NCBI GenBank assembly: GCA_017521065.1
Contig: JAFXEA010000519.1
Span: 1 to 42,202, forward strand
Direction of reading: 5' to 3'
Source of the DNA: Kiritimatiellia bacterium
Lineage (GTDB): Bacteria > Verrucomicrobiota > Kiritimatiellia > RFP12 > UBA1067
Length of the DNA: 42,202 bases
Shown in pieces: positions 6,798 through 17,277 of the stretch. Position numbers and translations under genes: made by a program. Within the stretch, counting starts at the first letter, position 1, and each line of letters opens with the position of its first letter. The notes beneath the pieces were generated by a model. The model did not search any database, was not told the origin of the DNA, and saw only the letters and a program-made list of their open reading frames with translations.

Positions 6798-6833
6798 TCC
6801 ATGACATCACTTCTCGCGCGTACTTGTATCAAT
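6798..6833. repeat. Dispersed repeat, right block, copy D, at the edge of the defence locus
   Basis: A shorter copy (CCATGACATCACTTCTCGC, then TGTATCAAT) ending 50 bases from the last gene of the phosphorothioation locus. It marks the GC transition from host-like to AT-richer sequence. Confidence 0.65.
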
Positions 6834-6882
6834 AAACTGTGTTAAAAATAGCCCCCCACGTATTCCGCGCAAGTTCCAACCA

Positions 6883-9800
6883 TCATGGGATGATTGCCTT
6901 TAGAAATGATTTCTGAGCTTGTGGCGACAACTGTCTAAACTTCTCAACCAACCAATCAACCCCCTTGCTCTCTAGGTGACGTTCTATTTTGCCGATAAGC
7001 ACGTTAAGAGCCCCTCCATCCTCTTCTCCCACGAAATACGGTGGAGGATTGGATAGTTCTCGCAATGCAGCCTCGGCCTCCTGGAGAGACAACGATTCTA
7101 TTGAGGCGTATTGCAACTTAGCCTGAGCCATCCATTCGGCGGATGCCTTCTTGCGTTTCTGTTTTATAGAGACGACCAGCTTGTCGAATGTTTCGGCCGC
7201 ATCCCAGGGCGGCTCTTCTTCCTCAAATCGAGATACGAGCTCATCTTTCGTCTCCGAAATAAGAATCTCAAACTGAGACTGCGGGATTTGCAGGGAATCA
7301 ATTCTCGTAGCTGCATCTATATAGGCATTGATGAAATTACGTGCAATCCTAAAATCTTCCAGATTAGAGTCATTACCTTGATAAAGGCCCGTCAGATCTA
7401 CAACTTCATCCCGAATCTGTATGGCGGACTCCATCGTCAACTCCATGTTCCAAACAGCAGCAGCACGTTTATCAATTGCCTTCCGAACTTCTTTAAGACG
7501 CTTCTTGATCTCGTCAAGTCGAACTAGTCGATTGGCGAGCTCATCAGCATAATGCTGATTTCCAACACGCTTCATGGTTGCTGAACATGCCTTGATCAAT
7601 TCAACCCACTTATCAGATTCAGCTCCGATTGCATCAAGGCGTGACACGGGCGTTTCGTCTGGAATAGTGCCATTCTGCGCATTCCAAGTGTCAAATTTGG
7701 TTACAGCTTCACGAGCCTGTACAATCTGCTCAAATGACCTACAAACTCGTTCCACCTGTGCAAGAAGCTTCTCCTTCTCATCATACATCTCAAGATTCTT
7801 GAGATTTCGCGCCATACGCTCCTCAGAGTCCCGCTTGAACTCCGCCAAGTCCTGTTGCGTGCTACCATGCGGTTGATTACGTGCCAACCAAGATGGGAAG
7901 AGTGCCGATATCTGAGCCTTGGCCTCATTGATACGAGTTATCAAAGGTTCAATATCTCGCATGATATCCCACATCGGGTCCTTGCGCAACTCCTTAGCAT
8001 GAGTTTGAAGCAGTGATGCACCATATGCTATCAGTGATAGCTTTTCAGCCCTTATGCCATTCTCAATTTTTTGAATGAAGTCGCTTTCTTTTTCTTCCGC
8101 CGCATCTATTGTGTCAAACGCCTTCTTAGACTCGCTTTTACACAACGCTATCTGATGCCGCAATGCGGGTGGTAGCGGTAAATTTGATTCAAGCTCCGAT
8201 ATACGCTCTGAAAATTCGGCCTGTTCTCGATATGTTCCGCAAGAGGCCCAGTCGGAGAGGAGCTGATCCCACGCCCCATTCTCTCCCGTCATCCGATACA
8301 GAGTTATTCCTTTAAGATAAACGAGATCTAACGAGTTTCCTAAGAACGAACTCTGGGCAATCGTTTCAAGCCCAACTGGTACCCCCTCAAACTGGGCTTG
8401 GATAACTTTTTGATACGCCTGAATGAATACTCCCCAAAGCAACCCCGCCGAAGCAATGTTTGCACCATATGGAGCCGAACAAGCAATCTTTATCGCCTCT
8501 GCGCAATTTAACCCGTCTTGAAGCGAGAGCTGCTTCTCCCATTCGGCCATGATTGCCTTTACAACCAGGTTACCCGGCTTCTGGACGACAGACCCGTCGC
8601 TTTTAGAGAAAACGCGCCAAGCAACATTAAGAACTGCTTGTGCACGATTCCTTTGCGCCACCCCCATCGTTTGCGTATCACTATATGACAAATCACTAGA
8701 AATCAACCGGCGGGTAAATTCGGCACAATCCTTTGCCGCATTTCCTCTAGGTGTCGCGTAACCATCAAACGGGAACGCCAGTACTTTAGGATATGCTGCC
8801 TCGAAGAGCTGTAGTTCCATCATCGCCAAGCGATTTGGTTGTATGTCTTCAAATGGCGTAACGTAATTCCGCGCCATAAGCGCTTGGCGCACAGAATCAT
8901 CCAGGACACGACGCTGTTTCTGTTCATGCGATGCAATCAGTTGCCCAAATCTCGCTTTCTCATCTGTAGTGAGTCGAGATAAAATATCCAAGTCCACAAG
9001 AGCCTTGGACATATTGTGCTCTGAATCATCCTGCACAAAGATCAATAAAATAGGCCTATGCCGTGCAAACTTCTTGAGCTGTTTTTGAGCGTGCTCCTTA
9101 ACGGCTTCTATATCCTCATTTGCCGGGACATAGCAATGTATCATCAAGCCACGCGCAGATTCAACGCTCTGAAACTCTGTATTTTTCTCTAGTTCAGAAG
9201 CTATGGCACCAATGGTCAGGAGGAATCTCGTCCAGTAAGTCGGTTTTTCTTCAAACCTCCATTCCGGCGTGATGATACTGTGCGAATTGGCAAAAGAACA
9301 CTCGGGCGGGGTAAGAACCGAGATGGTGGAAGCCAAACCGCAGAATACTTCAGCTTGCCGATCAGCATCGTACTCCTGCGCTTTTTGACGCATCAAGTGC
9401 AAGAACTGCGGCTTAGAGGCATTATCACTCAGTATCTCATAACTGCGCGAAGCGTTATCCCATTCTATGACGTTACAATCATCTTGAAGCGTTGCGATTG
9501 CTTTGCTAAGCGAATTCGGCTCTAGACCAGAAAACACACCTAGTGCATAGTCTGCCTCAGCCCTTGATCCAGCACGTAATTGCGTTTGAGAAAGCAATAC
9601 TATGGCACGAAGAACATCTTTCTGTTCCGATGTCAAATGCGCATCGAACTTGGCACAGACGGCATTGTACGATTGTAACAGAGTTCCATGTACGGAGTCC
9701 TCTTCTATGCTTTCAAACTCTTGCTGTAAGTCTTTTGTCCACAACCGCACCGGAGGAAGCGCCGTGTCACACACGAAAGAAGCATTAGCGTCAAGAGCAG

Positions 9801-11118
9801 ACTTCAATAATGTCAAAGCCGAACGTTGCTGTAAATATTTACCAGATGATGATAAATAAAACAACACCCACATTGCCACGGGAGACAGCGGCCAGCATCC
9901 TGACACAATAACCCGGTTAAACATGCCTGGATCAGCCCAGGTCGAATAGTTCTGCGATACGGGATACCAGGATGCTATCTTATCTCGAATAATGTCAGCC
10001 TCCTTGAGGTCAATCTCAGGCGTGGTATTTTTCTGAAGAAGGCTTGCTATCAGTGTTTCGAGGTTACTAGAAAGGTATAACTTCTCCGCATTGTCGAAAC
10101 GCGTGATGAAGCGATTCATTTCGTTCTTGAATTCACTCGGCAACCGCTGTGCGTATGCCTTAAGTTCATATTGAACAAATCCAACAAACGTAACCTTTTC
10201 ATCATTCCCTTGCACACCCTCAAAGAGGTGTTGCAAGGCTCCATCTCCGGCGATCTGGGGATGCGAAGTGGCATACTCCATATAATGGCCAAACTCATCA
10301 AAGAGAATAACCATATGTGCATATGGCTTCCCCTTGCCAACGAATTCACGAACGGCAATATTAATTACATCTTTCGCGGTCTCGTCATTAACAGCAGCGA
10401 GAGGGATACCGATATCGGCGAGAAATGCATGGGTCTTTTTGTAGACAATCTCATCAAAGGAATCAAGACGGGAAATGACATCTTCCTTACTTCCCAGCCT
10501 ACACTCCTCCACAAGACGGCTTGTTAGCCTCTCATCTAGGTTATGGAGTAGCGTTGACGCATGCTTAAAACGCTTCCGAAGGTTCTCCAACTTGGTCGCA
10601 TCATGACCATCCGCAGAAACCTTAGCACGGATTTGAGAAAGAAGAACAGATGACAAGTCACTGTTGTTCATGCCGTTCAGCGTAACAACCAACACCCTGC
10701 CAATATTCTTACATGAGCGAGCTACCTCAGCTCCGATACGATTGTCAGCCTGCGCGATGTTCTTCAAGATATTTGCATGCAGTTCTCGATCCTCAGACGA
10801 AAGTAATTCGGAAATCGTAACCGCCAAATGGGATTTACCACTGCCAAATCCTGCAATCGCAAGCGTAAAGGCATTCCCCGTTGGACTCTCCACACGACTA
10901 ACAACACGTTGAACAAAGGATGCCGTATCAATAAGCTTATGCGAAGAATCCCCAATATCTTTTTGGGAAATACCATGACTTGACGGGCCGTGGAACACAA
11001 AGGACGTGGCCGCTTTAGCAGCTTTCCCTGAGCCATCAATGAGCCAATCTACATCAATCGCCCCATTGAAAAGACGATCAATGTTAAACTCAACGATATC
11101 TCCAAGTTTCTTTGACAT
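6883..11118 (-). CDS. Second giant P-loop ATPase of the phosphorothioation locus (SspC-like/BrxC-like)
   Basis: About 1411 residues, cytosolic. Walker A is AGFGSGKSH (about 89-97) and Walker B is VILFDEFGHY (about 270-279), very like the FFIFDEFGK of SspC 12 kb upstream. The rest is mainly helical, with long charged coiled-coil stretches in the last 500 residues (for example KEKLLAQVERVCRSFEQ and IKKRLKEVRKAID). The size and the GSGKSH Walker A recall BREX BrxC/PglY ATPases. The start is set at MSKKLGD because TAATG joins it to the preceding DUF4007 gene; an upstream ATG 30 bases earlier would sit inside that gene. It is the last gene of the operon, and no clear terminator is seen. Inferred role: energy-using partner of the second DUF4007 protein. 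Not assignable to SspC by sequence alone. Confidence 0.8.
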   Translation of the reverse strand: MSKKLGDIVEFNIDRLFNGAIDVDWLIDGSGKAAKAATSFVFHGPSSHGISQKDIGDSSHKLIDTASFVQRVVSRVESPTGNAFTLAIAGFGSGKSHLAVTISELLSSEDRELHANILKNIAQADNRIGAEVARSCKNIGRVLVVTLNGMNNSDLSSVLLSQIRAKVSADGHDATKLENLRKRFKHASTLLHNLDERLTSRLVEECRLGSKEDVISRLDSFDEIVYKKTHAFLADIGIPLAAVNDETAKDVINIAVREFVGKGKPYAHMVILFDEFGHYMEYATSHPQIAGDGALQHLFEGVQGNDEKVTFVGFVQYELKAYAQRLPSEFKNEMNRFITRFDNAEKLYLSSNLETLIASLLQKNTTPEIDLKEADIIRDKIASWYPVSQNYSTWADPGMFNRVIVSGCWPLSPVAMWVLFYLSSSGKYLQQRSALTLLKSALDANASFVCDTALPPVRLWTKDLQQEFESIEEDSVHGTLLQSYNAVCAKFDAHLTSEQKDVLRAIVLLSQTQLRAGSRAEADYALGVFSGLEPNSLSKAIATLQDDCNVIEWDNASRSYEILSDNASKPQFLHLMRQKAQEYDADRQAEVFCGLASTISVLTPPECSFANSHSIITPEWRFEEKPTYWTRFLLTIGAIASELEKNTEFQSVESARGLMIHCYVPANEDIEAVKEHAQKQLKKFARHRPILLIFVQDDSEHNMSKALVDLDILSRLTTDEKARFGQLIASHEQKQRRVLDDSVRQALMARNYVTPFEDIQPNRLAMMELQLFEAAYPKVLAFPFDGYATPRGNAAKDCAEFTRRLISSDLSYSDTQTMGVAQRNRAQAVLNVAWRVFSKSDGSVVQKPGNLVVKAIMAEWEKQLSLQDGLNCAEAIKIACSAPYGANIASAGLLWGVFIQAYQKVIQAQFEGVPVGLETIAQSSFLGNSLDLVYLKGITLYRMTGENGAWDQLLSDWASCGTYREQAEFSERISELESNLPLPPALRHQIALCKSESKKAFDTIDAAEEKESDFIQKIENGIRAEKLSLIAYGASLLQTHAKELRKDPMWDIMRDIEPLITRINEAKAQISALFPSWLARNQPHGSTQQDLAEFKRDSEERMARNLKNLEMYDEKEKLLAQVERVCRSFEQIVQAREAVTKFDTWNAQNGTIPDETPVSRLDAIGAESDKWVELIKACSATMKRVGNQHYADELANRLVRLDEIKKRLKEVRKAIDKRAAAVWNMELTMESAIQIRDEVVDLTGLYQGNDSNLEDFRIARNFINAYIDAATRIDSLQIPQSQFEILISETKDELVSRFEEEEPPWDAAETFDKLVVSIKQKRKKASAEWMAQAKLQYASIESLSLQEAEAALRELSNPPPYFVGEEDGGALNVLIGKIERHLESKGVDWLVEKFRQLSPQAQKSFLKAIIP

Positions 11119-11987
11119 TAGATGAACTCCTCGTACAGACGTGCCCAAAGTTGCGCGGAACTAAGCTTAAAGCATACGATCCAAGGCTGCATATGACGAT
11201 CAATAGATATCAACCCTTTGTCTTCCATAAGCCCCAACATTTGTTGGGACTCGGACAACGTCCACCCGGTGACTGAACGGAAACCACACGTATCCTCTAA
11301 GTCATCAACGGTCAACTGATTCTCCGTCAATCTACCAGAACGCTCCATCAGGTCAGAAAGCCAGGCCGCATACCCAATAGCATAAGCATCTAAAATTGGT
11401 GCCTTCCGCCGAATGACGAGTGCATTGTCCAATCTAACCGCTGCACATGTCATAAAAGACGCAGGCTCTTCGTACATTCTGAATGTTGGAGACAACGCTT
11501 TTGCAGCATCATTTGCACCAGTCTCGGTAATCATCCATTTCAAGAAGTCATCGTACAGAAACGAATTCCCAAAACTCAAAGCCCCGTTCCAGAACATCTG
11601 ATACCACAACTCCGCACCAAACGACTTGTTGCACAGATATAAGTGTGCGATCCATTGGGTTAGCTCTTCTTGTAAAAACCTATCACCCAAATATACAGCA
11701 CGACCAAAATTCGTCAAAACAATATTGTAGCGTTTTTCCTTCTTCTCACCGACCTGCTGCAATCGAACAAGCCCCATCCCGACAGCATAATCAGCAGTAG
11801 GTATGGCCTTGCCACTTGACTTGCCGGTGGGAATGCCTGTCTCACTGGCGATAGCATGCATCTCATATACCCCAGAATTAGCTGCATACTTAAGCATCGC
11901 GCCAAGATACTGTTTCTCTGGGATAAAGGTAAGATGAAAATTCTTAGCCAGCCGTTCAGACCTTGTCTTTTTCGATTTTACCGCCAT
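11118..11987 (-). CDS. Second DUF4007-like protein (divergent SspB-like)
   Basis: About 289 residues. Aligning by eye with the operon's SspB gives matching blocks: FHLTFIPEKQYL against GHQTFVFRHGWL, GIPTGKSSGK against GVGKN, MGLVRLQ against TGLIEE, and an exact LTNFG followed in both by a D-x(2-5)-L-x-E-x2-T-x-W-x2-H pattern (EELTQWIAHLYL here). I therefore call it a DUF4007 paralogue. SspB of this family is reported as the DNA nickase of single-strand phosphorothioation. It starts one base after the sspH stop (MAVKSKK; an ATG seven codons upstream is possible) and overlaps the ATPase gene by TAATG. The Lys/Arg-rich N-terminus (KSKKTRSERLAK) may add DNA contact. Same order as sspB-sspC, so a duplicated module is the natural reading. 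Confidence 0.75.
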   Translation of the reverse strand: MAVKSKKTRSERLAKNFHLTFIPEKQYLGAMLKYAANSGVYEMHAIASETGIPTGKSSGKAIPTADYAVGMGLVRLQQVGEKKEKRYNIVLTNFGRAVYLGDRFLQEELTQWIAHLYLCNKSFGAELWYQMFWNGALSFGNSFLYDDFLKWMITETGANDAAKALSPTFRMYEEPASFMTCAAVRLDNALVIRRKAPILDAYAIGYAAWLSDLMERSGRLTENQLTVDDLEDTCGFRSVTGWTLSESQQMLGLMEDKGLISIDRHMQPWIVCFKLSSAQLWARLYEEFI

Positions 11988-11988
11988 T

Positions 11989-14900
11989 TTAGAAGCCACG
12001 CTCCTCAAGGGAAGTCACCTTGATCTTATGAACCTGATTTGTAAAATTCCCATTTGCAGTATTCAGTGCCGGGCCGATGGATAGACACTCACCTTTACTT
12101 AAAGAGGTAAGCATCATACGCCACTGGTTTTTATCACCACCTCCTGCAGCCTGAGCGACGAAATCGGTGTACTGGTTGATTTCTGGATCGGCAGGCCGGA
12201 AGAACAACTTATGCCCAGACTGAAACAGCCGAGCCTGCTCGTCTTTCTTAAGGTTACTGAGAGTCTGCGTCGCCGCCATCACACAAAGACCAAACTTTCG
12301 CCCTTCGGTCAGATACTTTCCAAGCGGAGACTCCAACCGTTGATCAAGGTTCTGAACCTCGTCAAGCACGACAATCCGTGGATTCTTCTCTGACCCCCCA
12401 CTCGAGGCAAATGCCCACAAGTCCCACAGAATAAACTCAGTAAGAATACGTGCGGTACTGCGATCAATCATAACCATCTGAAATACTTGGCAACGCTTCA
12501 CAGTATCTGCAAACAGCTCGCTCCAACCCATTAAGGAATCTGCTTTGAATGGAGCTTCATCAATGAATGGCTTGAGCTTGTTCGCCAGCGTCTGAACTGA
12601 CGGCTTTGGATGAACACCATCATCCATAAACGACTGCAAGATAGGAAGCACCTTTTCAAGTGACATCTTTTCCTTGTAGCTTTCCAAGCCCTGCTTCAGT
12701 GCATCAATCAAAACACTGACCTGTTGATCCCCCATCTGATACACGGAATCAAATATTGAAGTCACACGCTTTGCGACATCAATATCACCTTCTTCGATAG
12801 GCGAGCCTAACCCAATGTCCTGCGACTGCTTCTTAAACGGATTGATAGGCAATTTGTTCTGCTTAACGACATTCTGCTGTGGCTGAAGAACTGCATTAGT
12901 AGTTGCCTGAAGCTGATTTGGTAAAAATCCGTTTGTATAATCAATTATCAAGCTATTCTGCCCCTTACGCCCAAGCTCGCAAAGGATAGCTTGGATTGCA
13001 TAAGTTTTACCCATCCCGGAATTGCCAAAAATTAAGAAGTGCCGGTTGTTTAGTTTAGGATGACCAAACTCCCAGAATATCTCTCGTCCATCTTTGGTCT
13101 TGCCAAGAAGGACACGATCAGCTATCCCACCAGCAGGAAGCACTGTGGGTAGAGGTTGTTGCTGATCAACCGCTTTAACCATCTCCTCTGCTTGCACAAC
13201 ACCAGTAGAAGATTTCTCCTCTACGGGGATTTCAGAAGAAGGAATCTGCGTTGTCAACTGCTCTTCCTCATCAACATCCTCAACAGGCAGTGTTCGCTCC
13301 GGCATTTCGTCATCTTCTCCTGATACCGCCGCAGCTTGTAACACAGGATCGCTCCACTTCAATGTCGGCGAAGTCTCATCCGCGCATAAGCGATAAACGA
13401 ACTTACAACCCGCTTCATAAACCGGGATCTCATATTCTTCATCATCAAGATTGAATGTGCGGCGTTCATTGCACTTCATTTCCCCAGATTCTGAGTCTGT
13501 CCAAAAAGCAAAAATACCTGCACCCCATTCAATCTCAAACTCACCAGCAGCAAGACGCTCCATCGCCACTAAGTATTTCGCCATATCCGACGATTCTGTC
13601 AATCGAACGCTCCCCGCGATCATTCGATGCAACTGTAAATACCAATAGCGCTGATCAGGCCTGTTTGCGCTGCCAAAACCGAAATCGCCTTGCAAAGCCG
13701 CCACATTCTTTGGGCGAAACACTTCAGATAGGACCTTAAGTCCATTCTGAATCTGCATGCTCGCCTTTTCAAGATGTTCATCATTACGGTTCGCCATCTT
13801 GCATTCGATGAGCTTGGCTTTTATCTGAAGATGCCCATTCTCAGAAATATTAGCACGTAGCCACAATAAATCAGGATGGGTCTTGTCCTCTTCGCTCACT
13901 TGATCAAACCAGTGACTATATGCATCTATTGAAAAAATGCGATCACAAAGATTTCCACTCTCGTCAAGAGGAAGAATTCTATGCATCAGACTATAGGCCA
14001 TGAAATCGCGAACATATTCCGAAGGGCCGAGCGATCTGATCATCGACAGACCCGCGAGTTCCGTAGCCTCGTGCAACAACGTCTTCGCAATAACCTCAAA
14101 TTGCTCTGGCTTCCCGTATTTATAAACTTGTCCCATCGATGACAGCAACTGCTTGTGGATTGTATCAAACGAATATTTTTGAGTCGAGATCGTGTAATTC
14201 TTCTCCCCATGAAGGCCGACACCAGACCCAAATCCTATTAGTTCGCGTTTTGCCTCCGACTCAGGACCAAGCGCAAGGAGCGCTTTATCAATTAACGCAT
14301 CAATACAAACCACCCATTCAGATGACTCATGTGCATTATCTATCACCGTACGCCACGGGGTATAATCACCGGTAGCCAGAACAATGTGATGCGTGTTCTG
14401 CTTACAACTGGTATCGCGCAACCGGGCAATCACCTCGGTATGATGTGTACAAATCTTAAACTGTCTGTTGCTGACAATCTGTGACCGTTTACAAATCTCA
14501 TCAGGCGTTGTCTTTGCGCATTGCGACTGTTCAAGGATCGGAAACTTAATGGATGCCTTCGTGATATCGAACTCTTCCGTTACCTGAAACACACACCCCT
14601 GGCTGTCCGGCTTGATAAAGTTATAGAACACGAATATATCCGCATCAACTTCTTTTTTGATCGTGTCCGCAAATTGTTTGTACTGATCATCATGCCGAAT
14701 AATACGATGAGAGACAGTAAACCGCATTGCAGCATAGTCCGAATCGTCCTCCTCTGCATCATCTAGGAAGTCTTGCCATTGCGACAACCAGTTTGCAACA
14801 ACACTTGTATCAGATGACTCGGAGAAGAACACAACCTTCATCGCATACTTCTCGGGTCTTTCGTTATCTTGCAGTCGAGCATCTCTCGGCAGCCATTTGG

Positions 14901-17265
14901 CAAACTGATCAATGGCAGCAAGCACCGGCTGTACATCCTCATTTCTGTACACGGCAATCGACATGCCATCCGCCGCTCCTATATGGATCTGGTAGTATTC
15001 CTTCAGTATCCGAAACAGGTGTCGCGATTCGCTTGACTCGCGGAACATCTCGCTGTCGGCTATCTCATCATCGTCAACACGATCATACCTAGTCAGAAAA
15101 CGTGTTGCAGCCAGTTTCTGCTCGGCGGTTATTGACCCTACCCTGTGCACAAGCTCGTCGCCACCCGAACAAACCTCAAAACGCTGGTTCCCGCCATCAA
15201 CAGTAAGACCCGTGATCGGCATCTTCAACTCCGCCATATCGACATAATAGCGCCATTTGGCTTCTCGGAACTGGCGAGCGCCACTCTCCTGTAGCTCTTT
15301 CTCGACTAAGCGGCTAAACGATTCAAACATGAATTGAACTTGTGCCTGAACCATCTCCATCATCGCAGGATGTAGAATCGTCACAACACCAGAGGATTCA
15401 TACTTAGCCGCGCCCCAGACGTCAAGATCTTCGCTTTTACGCCGGTCAACTACCAGGAAAGCCCGCATCAGCATCGCCGCAATAGCATGCGCATCGGCGG
15501 CCTCTGGCATGGTCGCTGTATATGCTTCAGCCAATTGATTATAAGCAGTGAAGACTTGCGGCGTCTTGCCAAGGGGGATCATGGAATACAAACCACGCTC
15601 GCAAACCTTTTCTACAAAGTCCCTGTAACTTTGTGCAAGCTCCTGAAGTTGCTTTTTAAGGATCTGAGTCTGTGGTTGTTGCCACCAATTCTCAGTAATG
15701 AGGATGTCACCAAAGGACAGAGGGTCCTTACATGCCGTAATACAATGTAATAGGACTCGCCGAATCTCTTCAGCATCACGAGCCATCATCAGTTCACGGT
15801 AATACTCGAAATGATAGACGGGGAGCTTGCAATGCCCGCTTGACGTCTTTAGGAAATCTTTTGCCTGGTCGAACAATTGCATTGCAAGGCGATATGGATG
15901 ATCATCCGGAAGCTGAAGCGCAAAACGCAATTTGACCGAATGCTCTGGATCAGCAACTGTTACATGAAATTCAAAAAATGGTTCCGATGTCTTTGCCGGT
16001 AATGTGTTAATCTCATCATGAACAAGATGCGATGTCACCTTTACAAGCTCTCCATCGGTTTTGCGCTTTACATCTATGCACTGTTCACAAAACAGATCCA
16101 AGCCTCCAAGTAATCTGTGAAGATGATCCAGAACCTCCGCTTTAATCTGATCAGCAGAACCTACTGATGTTTGAAAATCATGTTTGAACAAAACGCCCCG
16201 AATCTCAATTGAGGAGACGTCGCTGTTTGGAAATTTACTGCGATATTCACCAAGCGTTCTCCACGTCGCAGACAGCACTACCTCTGCAGGTGACCCATAA
16301 AGTTTTTTTAACGAATCCTTGCTGCCGGGAGTTTTTTTAGGCCTAGCAGCAAGTATCTTATCTAGAATCTCTATGAAGTCAGAATTATGGAGCTCTTCTC
16401 GATAAGCAGTTCCTGTGTTCACATACTCAATCAATGCGCCGAGCATGGAATCTCGGCTTGCGAACGGCGCAAAATCAAGCGAAGGTTCAGGTTCTTTCTC
16501 CGCAAATGCCCTTATTGCGTTTAAGGCCTTCTTACGTTTCGATTCTTCAAGGAACATACTGTAATTGAAGAACTCTGTAGCCGCCTCTGCATAATAACGG
16601 AACGAACTACTTCTGGTTTTATGCAAGGCAAAGCCAGGCATATGAGGCAAATTGAAAGGCGAAAGCCTGCAGAGGATTTCTGCAACAAGTTCTGCTGGCG
16701 ATGCAGGATCCAAATCTGTCGGGACAGACGACAGTAATTTCGACACCATTGGCAAGCCGGAAGTCTCGCGCAAGACTGTAAGGATTCCGTTCATCCTTTC
16801 ATTGTCCGGCACGGACAGTACGGACACCCCGTACCCCTCAAAGAAACGTTCTATCCAAAACTTGAACGTCCCATTCATTGACTCAGTCCATAACGACTCG
16901 CCATCACACTGATAAAAGTCGCTCAAGCTTCCTTTGTCGGTCACATGGTTAGTGCCCAGTAGGAGTTGAAGGGAATTTGCTACAACCTGGTTACGATACT
17001 GCGTAAGATTTCCGTTTGCAAAATGGCCCTCAAATTTTTCCACATCTGCGGCAGACCAACTTTTGCGATACTCCTCTGCCAACCAGAACTGGAGATTGAG
17101 ATTCATTGTATGGCAAAGTCCAGAACATTTGTTCAACAACAAAGATGCGTCTTCGGGCGCAATATCACTAATGATAAACTGAAGACGAGCATCATCCGTC
17201 CCCACTGATTTTGTCACTTGATCCGATATTGAACGAAAGAGTTGTTCTGCGTAATAGTTGTACAT
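11989..17265 (-). CDS. sspH: SspH/DndH-type (DptH) FtsK/HerA-like restriction ATPase
   Basis: 1758 residues, the usual size of DndH/DptH. The C-terminal 350 residues form a HerA/FtsK motor: Walker A GNSGMGKTY (about 1414-1422), Walker B RIVVLDEVQN (about 1630-1639), followed by VMAATQTLSNL. The large N-terminal part (about 1400 residues) has no motif I recognise, and an acidic Glu/Asp-Pro linker lies just before the motor. In DndFGH and SspFGH systems this protein acts with F and G to block or damage DNA that lacks phosphorothioate. Its AAGGAGG ribosome site overlaps the stop of the preceding gene. The name is based on size, motor type and position between F-G and the locus end; dndH and sspH cannot be told apart here. 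Confidence 0.8.
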   Translation of the reverse strand: MYNYYAEQLFRSISDQVTKSVGTDDARLQFIISDIAPEDASLLLNKCSGLCHTMNLNLQFWLAEEYRKSWSAADVEKFEGHFANGNLTQYRNQVVANSLQLLLGTNHVTDKGSLSDFYQCDGESLWTESMNGTFKFWIERFFEGYGVSVLSVPDNERMNGILTVLRETSGLPMVSKLLSSVPTDLDPASPAELVAEILCRLSPFNLPHMPGFALHKTRSSSFRYYAEAATEFFNYSMFLEESKRKKALNAIRAFAEKEPEPSLDFAPFASRDSMLGALIEYVNTGTAYREELHNSDFIEILDKILAARPKKTPGSKDSLKKLYGSPAEVVLSATWRTLGEYRSKFPNSDVSSIEIRGVLFKHDFQTSVGSADQIKAEVLDHLHRLLGGLDLFCEQCIDVKRKTDGELVKVTSHLVHDEINTLPAKTSEPFFEFHVTVADPEHSVKLRFALQLPDDHPYRLAMQLFDQAKDFLKTSSGHCKLPVYHFEYYRELMMARDAEEIRRVLLHCITACKDPLSFGDILITENWWQQPQTQILKKQLQELAQSYRDFVEKVCERGLYSMIPLGKTPQVFTAYNQLAEAYTATMPEAADAHAIAAMLMRAFLVVDRRKSEDLDVWGAAKYESSGVVTILHPAMMEMVQAQVQFMFESFSRLVEKELQESGARQFREAKWRYYVDMAELKMPITGLTVDGGNQRFEVCSGGDELVHRVGSITAEQKLAATRFLTRYDRVDDDEIADSEMFRESSESRHLFRILKEYYQIHIGAADGMSIAVYRNEDVQPVLAAIDQFAKWLPRDARLQDNERPEKYAMKVVFFSESSDTSVVANWLSQWQDFLDDAEEDDSDYAAMRFTVSHRIIRHDDQYKQFADTIKKEVDADIFVFYNFIKPDSQGCVFQVTEEFDITKASIKFPILEQSQCAKTTPDEICKRSQIVSNRQFKICTHHTEVIARLRDTSCKQNTHHIVLATGDYTPWRTVIDNAHESSEWVVCIDALIDKALLALGPESEAKRELIGFGSGVGLHGEKNYTISTQKYSFDTIHKQLLSSMGQVYKYGKPEQFEVIAKTLLHEATELAGLSMIRSLGPSEYVRDFMAYSLMHRILPLDESGNLCDRIFSIDAYSHWFDQVSEEDKTHPDLLWLRANISENGHLQIKAKLIECKMANRNDEHLEKASMQIQNGLKVLSEVFRPKNVAALQGDFGFGSANRPDQRYWYLQLHRMIAGSVRLTESSDMAKYLVAMERLAAGEFEIEWGAGIFAFWTDSESGEMKCNERRTFNLDDEEYEIPVYEAGCKFVYRLCADETSPTLKWSDPVLQAAAVSGEDDEMPERTLPVEDVDEEEQLTTQIPSSEIPVEEKSSTGVVQAEEMVKAVDQQQPLPTVLPAGGIADRVLLGKTKDGREIFWEFGHPKLNNRHFLIFGNSGMGKTYAIQAILCELGRKGQNSLIIDYTNGFLPNQLQATTNAVLQPQQNVVKQNKLPINPFKKQSQDIGLGSPIEEGDIDVAKRVTSIFDSVYQMGDQQVSVLIDALKQGLESYKEKMSLEKVLPILQSFMDDGVHPKPSVQTLANKLKPFIDEAPFKADSLMGWSELFADTVKRCQVFQMVMIDRSTARILTEFILWDLWAFASSGGSEKNPRIVVLDEVQNLDQRLESPLGKYLTEGRKFGLCVMAATQTLSNLKKDEQARLFQSGHKLFFRPADPEINQYTDFVAQAAGGGDKNQWRMMLTSLSKGECLSIGPALNTANGNFTNQVHKIKVTSLEERGF

Positions 17266-17277
17266 AATATGACCTCC

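Noticed and set aside
4152..6833. Integron gene cassettes with attC sites
   Set aside because: The repeats lack the attC core and paired inner sites, and no integron integrase is seen.
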